DNA from: an uncultured bacterium
GTDB taxonomy: Bacteria; UBP6; UBA1177
Length of the DNA: 64,000 bases
Assembly: GCA_905233945.1 (NCBI GenBank)
Contig: CAJOFY010000006.1
Location: 1-64,000, forward strand
Direction: 5' to 3'
Shown: positions 57,647 through 64,000 of the stretch, piece after piece
Numbering within the stretch: position 1 is the first letter of the stretch
Layout: each line of letters begins with the position of its first letter
Translations under genes and position numbers: made by a program
Notes under the pieces: model-generated
Database searches by the model: none
The model's input: the letters and a program-made list of their open reading frames with translations, nothing else
What the model was told of the DNA's origin: nothing

Positions 57647-59773
57647 GTTGAGTTTGAATTTTCCGTTCTCGACTGTGATGACGGCTTTTGTCTTTGGCGG
57701 CAGATTGCCTTTCAGGATTTCTGTTGCAAGAAGCGTTTCGACATTCTTTTCAAGGTAACGTCTGACCGGTCTTGCGCCGTATTCGGTGTTGAAGGATTCG
57801 TCGATGACTTTCTGCATTGCTTTGTCATCAAGGTCGAGGTGGAGCTCCTTGTCCTCAAGGATCTTGTTGATGTTCTTGAGAAGAAGGGCTGTTATCTCCT
57901 TCAGGTTGTCGGTCGAAAGCGGGTTGAAGACCACGATATCGTCGATACGGTTGATAAATTCAGGTTTGAACCTTCCTTTTATCGTCTGCATTACGGCATC
58001 GAGTTCTGCTTCGGAAAGTTTTCCGTCCTTTCCTTCGATCATGTCGCTTCCGAGGTTGGAAGTCATGATTATTATTGTGTTTTTGAAGGAAACAGTCCTT
58101 CCCTGGTTGTCTGTGAGCCTGCCGTCTTCAAGTATCTGGAGCAGAATGTTGAAGACATCCTCGTGCGCTTTCTCGATCTCATCAAGCAGGACGATGGAGT
58201 AGGGTTTTCTTCTGACTGCTTCGGTGAGCTGTCCGCCTTCGTCGTAGCCGACATATCCTGGAGGCGCACCGATAAGACGCGAAACTGAGAATTTCTCCAT
58301 GTATTCGCTCATATCGATCCTGACCATGTTGTCAGCCGTGTCGAAAAGCTGTTCCGCCAGTTTTTTGGCAAGTTCTGTTTTGCCGACACCTGTGGGGCCT
58401 ACGAAGATGAAGGAACCGAGCGGCCTGTTCGGGTTGGTAAGGCCTGCACGCGATCTCAGGATCGCCCTCGTGATGCTTTCTATCGCCTCGTTCTGGCCGA
58501 TGATCTCCTCTTTCAATCTGTTGGAAAGATTGAGGATCCTCTCTTTTTCGGTCTGAGTCATGCTCGAAACCGGAATGCCTGTCCACTTGCTTACGACTTC
58601 GGCGATCTGCTTTTCGGTGAGGACTTCGGTGACCATGACATTTTCGTTTTTGGTGATTTCCTGAGCCTCTTTCAGTTTGGTTTCAAGAGTTCTCAGTTTG
58701 CCGTACTGGAGTTCGCCCACTTTGTTGAAGTCGCCTTCGCTCTGGGCTCTTTCGATCATGGTCTTGACCTCGTCGATCTCCTTTTTGAGCTTTTTGACCT
58801 CTTCGATCGAAGCCTTTTCCTTCTGCCAGATCTTGTACTGTTTGTCGTACTCGTCAGTCGTCTCTTTCAGACGCTCCTCGACGTTTCTGATCTCCTCTTT
58901 TGTTGCGCCCGAATCCTTTCTGCGGAAGCCCTCGAACTCGATCTGGAGCTGGAGTTTCTTACGCTTGAGATCGTCAAGCTCGGCCGGCATGCTGTCGTTG
59001 TCGGTTCTCAGCATTGCGCACGCTTCATCGATAAGGTCGATCGCTTTGTCGGGCTGGAAACGGTCTGAAATGTAACGGTTCGAAAGTTTTACCGCCGCCA
59101 CGATAGCCCCTTCCGAAATCGTGATCCCGTGATGGATCTCGAAACGCTCACGCAGACCACGAAGGATAGAGATCGTCTCGTCTTCATCCGGCGGCTGGAC
59201 GATAAGGGGCTGGAACCTTCTTTCAAGAGCGGCATCCTTTTCGATGTACTTCCTGTATTCGTCGAGAGTAGTCGCACCGATGCAGTGCAGCTCTCCTCGT
59301 GCCAGCATAGGTTTCAGCATATTCGCCGCATCCATGCTGCCGTCGGTTTTGCCGGCTCCGACGATCGTGTGGAGCTCATCGATGAAAAGGATGATTTTTC
59401 CTTCCGATTCCTTGACCGCTTTCAGGACATCTTTCAGCCTTTCCTCGAATTCGCCGCGGTATTTCGCTCCCGATATAAGGGCACCCATATCGAGCTCGAA
59501 GATCTCTTTGTTCTGAAGGCTTACAGGCACGTCGCCGCGGACGATACGCCGTGCCAGACCTTCAACGATCGCCGTCTTGCCGACACCGGGCTGACCGATG
59601 ATGACCGGGTTGTTTTTGGTCCTTCTCGAAAGAATCCTGATGATCCTTCTGATTTCGCCGTCACGCCCGATCACAGGGTCGAGTTTCCCCGCCTTGGCAA
59701 GATCGACAATGTTTCTTCCGTAGTTTTTCCACGAATCTTTGTTCGTTTCATTCTCGTTAACATTGTAATCCAT
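57623..59773 (-). CDS. clpB: ClpB-type disaggregase lacking the N-terminal domain
   Basis: 716 residues from the ATG at 59773 behind GGAGG; the track adds nine codons. It begins directly with the first AAA+ module: [35 protein letters not shown] (Walker A 1), [13 protein letters not shown] coiled-coil middle domain (about 270-385) follows, then the second module with [29 protein letters not shown] and RIDDIVVF. The Clp_N substrate domain (about 150 residues) is missing, as in short ClpB isoforms. With DnaK it would resolve protein aggregates. No ClpP-binding loop was noticed. Confidence 0.88.
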   Translation of the reverse strand: MDYNVNENETNKDSWKNYGRNIVDLAKAGKLDPVIGRDGEIRRIIRILSRRTKNNPVIIGQPGVGKTAIVEGLARRIVRGDVPVSLQNKEIFELDMGALISGAKYRGEFEERLKDVLKAVKESEGKIILFIDELHTIVGAGKTDGSMDAANMLKPMLARGELHCIGATTLDEYRKYIEKDAALERRFQPLIVQPPDEDETISILRGLRERFEIHHGITISEGAIVAAVKLSNRYISDRFQPDKAIDLIDEACAMLRTDNDSMPAELDDLKRKKLQLQIEFEGFRRKDSGATKEEIRNVEERLKETTDEYDKQYKIWQKEKASIEEVKKLKKEIDEVKTMIERAQSEGDFNKVGELQYGKLRTLETKLKEAQEITKNENVMVTEVLTEKQIAEVVSKWTGIPVSSMTQTEKERILNLSNRLKEEIIGQNEAIESITRAILRSRAGLTNPNRPLGSFIFVGPTGVGKTELAKKLAEQLFDTADNMVRIDMSEYMEKFSVSRLIGAPPGYVGYDEGGQLTEAVRRKPYSIVLLDEIEKAHEDVFNILLQILEDGRLTDNQGRTVSFKNTIIIMTSNLGSDMIEGKDGKLSEAELDAVMQTIKGRFKPEFINRIDDIVVFNPLSTDNLKEITALLLKNINKILEDKELHLDLDDKAMQKVIDESFNTEYGARPVRRYLEKNVETLLATEILKGNLPPKTKAVITVENGKFKLNAAKVISK

Positions 59774-59897
59774 AGCAAACCTCCATTTAAAATCCGGCAT
59801 CTGTTATAAACAACTTTTCGCGGTTTCAAGGGGTAAAAATCACAGTAGGGGGAAAAAATTTAAAATAAGCGGGCAGGGAATTTGGTGAGAATGCAGC

Positions 59898-59925
59898 TTG
59901 TTTTTTTAAGATTTTTTTCTAAAAT
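59898..59925 (+). promoter_or_regulatory. Promoter of the tandem DUF1566 lipoprotein gene
   Basis: TTGTTT (59898-59903), 16 bp, TAAAAT (59920-59925), then ACCGCG and six T residues. Confidence 0.55.
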
Positions 59926-59968
59926 ACCGCGTTTTTTGTTAAAAAATGTTTTTTTATAGGAGGGAAAA

Positions 59969-61384
59969 ATGAAGAAATTTTTTGTGGTTTTCGCGCTTTT
60001 TATACTGTTTTTCGCAGTTTCCTGCGGAAGTTCAGGCAAAAACGAAAACAAAGACAATACCGGCACAGGCGAAACTGTGACTGACGAAGATTCGGTTTCT
60101 GAGCCTGCAGACAGACCGGATACAGACGATCCTGACACCGAACCTACGGACACAGATGATTCTGACACAATGCCTGAACAGTCAGACGGCGGCGATTCCC
60201 AGTCTGATGATATGGATACTGCACCGGATAACAGCGATTCAACTCCTGACGATGACGCTGATTCATCCGATACCACAGACACATCTGATACCTCTGACAC
60301 AGAAACAGATACCGAATACGAGCCAGACGATGATGAAGATCTGTGTAATTCCGACCCGTGTGCAGGTATTGTCAATTCGACAGGCGACTGTATTGTAAGC
60401 GGAACAAGCTATATCTGCGGCTGCAATGAAGGCTACAGATGGAGCGGTTCAGAATGCGTAACGCAGTCATTTCCTGATTCTCCATCCATAGGCAACATCT
60501 GCACTGGTCAGAAAAAGTGCTACACCGACGAAACGGAAATCTCATGTTACGCTTCCGAAAGTGCCGGTTTTTTCGGCCAGGATGCATATTATGCAAGCCT
60601 CGGTGTATGTTTACCGCATAGTTTCACCGTTCAGACTCTTTCAAACCAGAATGTTGTTCTTGACAACAATACCGGACTTATATGGCAGCAGACAATTCCA
60701 ACGGAAAAGTACACTTGGGAAAACGCCGTTTCATACTGCAGCGGATTGACTTATGGAGGATACAGCGGCGACTGGCGGATGCCGGCACTGCAGGAACTTC
60801 TGACGATTGTTGACAGCAGCAGATATGAACCTGCGATCGACACTGAATATTTTCCGGAAACCCCATCAGGTCTTTCGATTTATTTCTGGTCTTCATCTGC
60901 CACAGCAGGTTATTCGGATATCGTCTGGAATGTAGAGTTCGACCTCGGCGGTGCGAACCCCTTTGGTAAGGCGGGAAGCGCTCATATCCGTTGTGTGAGA
61001 GGTGAAGCATGGCCTGAAAGCATCTTAACATCTGATACTGTAAACGGAGATGGCATTGTGACAGACAGCGCAACAGGTTTGATGTGGCAGAAAAACTATG
61101 TGGAAAACAAAGCCTGGCAGGAGGCTCTTTCCTACTGCGCAGACCTTACTTATGCAGGATACACTGACTGGCGGCTTCCTGATAAAAATGAACTTATATC
61201 GCTTGTTAATTACGAAAAATCTGATCCGGCTTCTGATTTTCCAGATATGCCGTCAACCAAATTCTGGTCTTCATCTACTAATAACAGCTTAGATGTAGAG
61301 AGCGCATGGTCTGTAATTTTCTACTCCGGCAGTATCGGCAACGGTTCCAAGTCAAGTGCCTACTATGTCCGCTGTGTGAGGTAG
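59969..61384 (+). CDS. Lipoprotein with acidic linker, EGF-like segment and two DUF1566 domains
   Basis: 471 residues. Lipobox AVSC (Cys20), a linker of about 110 residues of Asp/Thr/Ser/Pro, and an EGF-like Cys segment (CGCNEGYRWSGSECV). Two DUF1566 domains follow: VLDNNTGLIWQQT with DWRMPALQELLTIVD, and VTDSATGLMWQKN with DWRLPDKNELISLVN, each ending in IRCVR or VRCVR. It shares its architecture with the lipoprotein at 21.3-23.4 kb, which has one such domain. Probably a surface adhesin or sensor; the ligand is unknown. Confidence 0.75.
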   Translation: MKKFFVVFALFILFFAVSCGSSGKNENKDNTGTGETVTDEDSVSEPADRPDTDDPDTEPTDTDDSDTMPEQSDGGDSQSDDMDTAPDNSDSTPDDDADSSDTTDTSDTSDTETDTEYEPDDDEDLCNSDPCAGIVNSTGDCIVSGTSYICGCNEGYRWSGSECVTQSFPDSPSIGNICTGQKKCYTDETEISCYASESAGFFGQDAYYASLGVCLPHSFTVQTLSNQNVVLDNNTGLIWQQTIPTEKYTWENAVSYCSGLTYGGYSGDWRMPALQELLTIVDSSRYEPAIDTEYFPETPSGLSIYFWSSSATAGYSDIVWNVEFDLGGANPFGKAGSAHIRCVRGEAWPESILTSDTVNGDGIVTDSATGLMWQKNYVENKAWQEALSYCADLTYAGYTDWRLPDKNELISLVNYEKSDPASDFPDMPSTKFWSSSTNNSLDVESAWSVIFYSGSIGNGSKSSAYYVRCVR

Positions 61385-61523
61385 GGCTTCGACCCCAACG
61401 ACCGCTCAGGAACCGGTTCAGCAACCTTAAAAAATTTCCATCCCGAAAATACTTGCTTTCCCTAAATTATAAGTCTACATTAGCCCGTTGTTTGTTTTAT
61501 CAACTTATTCCTTGGAGGAAATT

Positions 61524-62732
61524 ATGTATTCAAATCTTGACAATTACTTTTCAGACATGTCCAAAAGGGCAAAAAAATCGGCTATCAGAGAACTTCTCAA
61601 ACTCACAAAGGAACCCGGAATCATTTCTTTCGCAGGCGGTCTTCCGGCTCCGGAAACTTTCCCGGTAAAAGAACTTGAGGAAGTTACCGAAGAAGTTTTG
61701 AAGAAAGAAGCTGCTTTCGCTCTCCAGTACGGCACGACAGAAGGCGACGACCTTCTCAGAGAACAGCTTGTAAAACGCTATCAGGAAATGGGTCTCAAGA
61801 TCACGAAGGAAAACCTTGTCATCACGACCGCAAGCCAGCAGTCGCTCGACTTCCTCGGCAGAGTTTTCATCAACAAAGGCGACAAAGTCATCGTTGAGTT
61901 CCCGAGCTACCTCGGCGCACTTCAGGCTTTCAACGCTTTCGGCGCAGAACCGGTCGGCATTCCTTCCGATGATCACGGTATGGATCCGAAACTCCTCGAA
62001 GCAAAACTTGCAGAACTTCAGGCAAAGGGCGAGCAGGTAAAATTTATGTACATCATTCCTGATTTCCAGAACCCGTCAGGCGTTACGATGCCGGAATTCA
62101 GAAGAAAAGAGATCATCGAGATCGCTCACAAATATCACGTTCTCATCGTTGAGGACAGCCCCTACAGAGAACTTCGTTTTGAAGGCGAAGCTCAGCCCAC
62201 GATCTATCAGCTTGACGATCAGGGAACCACAATTACACTCGGAACCTTCTCGAAGATTTTCGTTCCGGGATTCAGAATCGGCTGGGTAATCGCAGATCCG
62301 AAGATCATCGACAAGTTCGTAACCACGAAACAGTCGGTCGACCTCTGCACACCGCCTTTCGTTCAGAGAATCGCAGGCAGATACATGGAAAGAGGCCTTT
62401 TCGCAACGAAACTCGGTGACATCATCAAACTTTACAAACACAAAAAAGACCTCATGATGGACTGCTTCGAAAAATATCTTCCGGAAGGCGTAAAATGGAC
62501 GAATCCAGAAGGCGGACTCTTCCTTTTCGTTTACCTTCCTGAGCACATGGATGCAGAGAAACTCTTCAAGATCGCGATCGCAAACAAAGTCGCATTCGTT
62601 CTCGGAACAGTTTTCTACTGCGACGGCAGCGGCAAGAACACTCTCAGAATCAACTTCTCATACTGCTCGGACGAACAGATCATCGAGGGCGTAAAGAGAC
62701 TCGGCCAGGCTATCAGAGAGTACAAAGACTAA
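61524..62732 (+). CDS. PLP-dependent class I/II aminotransferase (2-aminoadipate/LysN-like)
   Basis: 402 residues from the ATG at 61524 (GGAGGAAATT; the track starts 12 codons earlier). ISFAGGLPAPETFP is the signature of the LysN/MocR-type aminotransferases. LQYGTTEGDDLLREQL, PDFQNPSGVTM, EDSPYRELRF and TFSKIFVPGFRIGW (PLP Lys near residue 245) complete the fold. It transfers amino groups of aromatic, branched or aminoadipate-type substrates; the exact one cannot be read. Strong third-position C bias suggests high expression. Confidence 0.9.
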   Translation: MYSNLDNYFSDMSKRAKKSAIRELLKLTKEPGIISFAGGLPAPETFPVKELEEVTEEVLKKEAAFALQYGTTEGDDLLREQLVKRYQEMGLKITKENLVITTASQQSLDFLGRVFINKGDKVIVEFPSYLGALQAFNAFGAEPVGIPSDDHGMDPKLLEAKLAELQAKGEQVKFMYIIPDFQNPSGVTMPEFRRKEIIEIAHKYHVLIVEDSPYRELRFEGEAQPTIYQLDDQGTTITLGTFSKIFVPGFRIGWVIADPKIIDKFVTTKQSVDLCTPPFVQRIAGRYMERGLFATKLGDIIKLYKHKKDLMMDCFEKYLPEGVKWTNPEGGLFLFVYLPEHMDAEKLFKIAIANKVAFVLGTVFYCDGSGKNTLRINFSYCSDEQIIEGVKRLGQAIREYKD

Positions 62733-62759
62733 TAAAATCAATTAGTTGTTCTTTTTGTC

Positions 62760-62787
62760 GGGCTTCCTTAGGGAAGCCCTTTTTTTA
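62760..62787 (+). terminator. Rho-independent terminator after the aminotransferase
   Basis: GGGCTTCC-TTAG-GGAAGCCC followed by seven or more T residues. Confidence 0.9.
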
Positions 62788-62818
62788 TTATTGTATTTTT
62801 AGTCAGTAGTTTTTAGTT

Positions 62819-63670
62819 TTATTTTACCAGAAATTCAATCTGATCCTTGTCTGCTCTCGGATTTATTATCATAAAGAACAGTTTTTTTGCATCGTCTGAG
62901 GCGACGAGAACGACTTTGTCACTCTTTTTTATGCCGATATTTGTGAAAAGAAGGATTTTTTCAGTGTGACTGAGCGAATTCATTATCGTTTCGGGAATAA
63001 ACTCAGTGTAAGTCCTTGTAAACAGCTCTTTGAATGTCGAAAGCGATTTCAGCGGGAAGCGGCTCGTCATGGTTTCTTCCTTGAAAATTACCGACTCGCT
63101 GTTTTCAAGCTCAAGTGTGTAAAATTGTTCCGAAATTTCTTTCAGTTTCTTTTTTGTTGCGATGATTTTTACTGCTTTGTCGGAGAAAAGTTCGTTGTTT
63201 GGTTCAAGCTGGAGCAGGACAGATGTGAAGCGGTCAATATCAAACAGAAAATGTTTAGCAGCAATTTTTTTGAAAGTGGAGCAGGGAATGTGGATAAAAG
63301 TGATGTCAAAACCAGGGAAAATTTTGTGAATGGTTTCTTTTATTTGGTTTATCAGAGCCGAATTTATGAAGCCAATTACGATTTCTTTGCTTTCTTTCTT
63401 GAACGAAACAGGAAGAGCCAGTAGTCTTGCAATTACGTCCGGGGTAAAGAATCTTGCAAAAAAGTCATCAGTCATGAGCCCTTTTTTCTCTTCATACATA
63501 ATGGGAAAACCTTCTTTTCCATAGAATTTGGCAAGATTTTTTTCGTCAATCATCCCTTTTGACACGGCGAACCATATCGGATCGACATTTTTTTTCATTT
63601 TCAGGATTTTGTTTGCGTTTTCCGAAGAGATTATGTTCTCCTGAACCATTTTCAGCATCAGATTTCTCAT
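62819..63670 (-). CDS. Protein with GspE N-terminal (MshEN)-like domain, function unknown
   Basis: 283 residues. The first 110 residues resemble the N-terminal domain of GspE/PilB ATPases: ENIISSENANKILKMKK, then GMIDEKNLAKFYGKEGFPIM and FFTPDVIARLLALPVSF. Such MshEN modules bind other secretion or pilus proteins and, in some cases, c-di-GMP. There is no ATPase domain. The C-terminal half (IPETIMNSLSHTEKILLFTN) is unrecognised. It may interact with the secretion system encoded at 30-38 kb. It lies 11 bases after nadE. Confidence 0.55.
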   Translation of the reverse strand: MRNLMLKMVQENIISSENANKILKMKKNVDPIWFAVSKGMIDEKNLAKFYGKEGFPIMYEEKKGLMTDDFFARFFTPDVIARLLALPVSFKKESKEIVIGFINSALINQIKETIHKIFPGFDITFIHIPCSTFKKIAAKHFLFDIDRFTSVLLQLEPNNELFSDKAVKIIATKKKLKEISEQFYTLELENSESVIFKEETMTSRFPLKSLSTFKELFTRTYTEFIPETIMNSLSHTEKILLFTNIGIKKSDKVVLVASDDAKKLFFMIINPRADKDQIEFLVK

Positions 63671-63681
63671 TGAAATCTCCG

Positions 63682-64000
63682 TTATATTTTTGCGATTATA
63701 GGAACTTTTCTTTTGTATTTCATCGAATTTATCCGCGTTTTGACAAAGCGGACGAGCTTTGCATCAAAACCTTCCGCAACAATTTCATCTTCACTCATTC
63801 CGAGATCTGATATTGCATGGATGACAGGATCCATCATCTGGTAGGAGTATCCGATTTCGCCTTCGTCTGTCTGACCTTCGAAAAGATCTGCGCTAGGCGC
63901 TTTTTCAATGACGCTTGTTGGAAGACCGAGATAGCGGGCGAACTCGAAAATATCGGTTTTGTAAAGGCTGCCGATTGGATTAAGAGCCGAAGCGCCGTCG
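63682..64000 (-). CDS. nadE: NAD+ synthetase, C-terminal part (runs off window)
   Basis: About 106 codons are visible on minus, ending at TAA (63684-63682). DGASALNPIGSLYKTDIFEF, ADLFEGQTDEGEIGYSY and a final basic stretch (NSMKYKRKVP) are the C-terminal signatures of ammonia- or glutamine-dependent NAD synthetase. The ATP pyrophosphatase P-loop is beyond the window. It is missing from the ORF track because it has no start here. Confidence 0.88.
   Translation of the reverse strand, partial: DGASALNPIGSLYKTDIFEFARYLGLPTSVIEKAPSADLFEGQTDEGEIGYSYQMMDPVIHAISDLGMSEDEIVAEGFDAKLVRFVKTRINSMKYKRKVPIIAKI

Noticed and set aside
59889-59907. TGGTGAGAATGCAGCT as a second sigma-54 promoter
   Set aside because: GG and GC spacing fits but the flanking bases do not; a sigma-70-type promoter overlaps it and fits the local pattern.

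Overview
The window looks like a chromosomal segment of a Gram-negative anaerobe with an outer membrane. An Omp85 assembly protein, a TolC-like protein, MlaE and a type II secretion pseudopilin operon show the envelope type, and HydF implies [FeFe]-hydrogenase. Lipoproteins with long Asp/Glu/Pro/Thr linkers and DUF1566 domains, an AgmX/PglI-type C-terminal domain and a Gly-Cys/TM/basic surface-protein tail point to a deltaproteobacterial or myxobacterial-like lineage. That placement is an inference; there is no rRNA in the window and I see no tRNA.

Layout. 1-3.1 kb is a worn defence/toxin island: the start of a ToxN/AbiQ-like type III toxin behind a short promoter-RNA-terminator unit, a frameshifted RhuM-family gene between two near-identical direct repeats, an HNH endonuclease followed in frame by a Vsr remnant, and a Phd antitoxin whose toxin is cut to about ten codons. 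3.0-11.6 kb is one long minus-strand run (rluA-type synthase, pseudo-receiver protein, ruvX, yhbY, Omp85, GH13 lipoprotein, nitroreductase, small lipoprotein). 11.7-14.8 kb is a large surface protein. 14.9-21.2 kb on plus holds pta, a PIN toxin-antitoxin pair, murJ, a Fic protein, a HAD phosphatase and hydF. 21.3-30 kb holds a VWA/DUF1566 lipoprotein, aroQ, rimM-khpA-rpsP-ffh, hflX, namZ and pssA. 30.2-38.2 kb is a type II secretion operon (gspG to gspN plus a lipoprotein) behind a sigma-54-type promoter. 38.2-43.9 kb is a tightly overlapping minus-strand operon: HlyD-type adaptor fused to a DUF3616-like domain, TolC-like protein, VTC polyphosphate-polymerase domain protein, DUF4956 membrane protein and an unknown membrane protein. 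I consider this the most likely undescribed system here. 44-49.8 kb encodes secreted or envelope proteins, including a giant Sel1-repeat protein. 49.8-64 kb is mostly housekeeping (recX, an HD protein, mlaE with a degenerate ABC partner, lpdA, a radical SAM DNA-repair-type protein, split galT, galU, clpB lacking its N domain, an aminotransferase, nadE at the edge) plus another DUF1566 lipoprotein.

Themes that cut across genes: (1) three families of short dispersed repeats. Some sit inside reading frames without breaking them (gspI leader, HlyD linker, TonB-like linker), and another forms GC-armed stem-loops abutting stop codons around lpdA and clpB. (2) Most recognisable sigma-70-type promoters have a 16-bp spacer, and many are followed by a CCG-type tract and then a T run. 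(3) Two genes (rhuM-like and the Sel1 protein) carry one-base frameshifts at homopolymers. These could be real or could be sequence errors.
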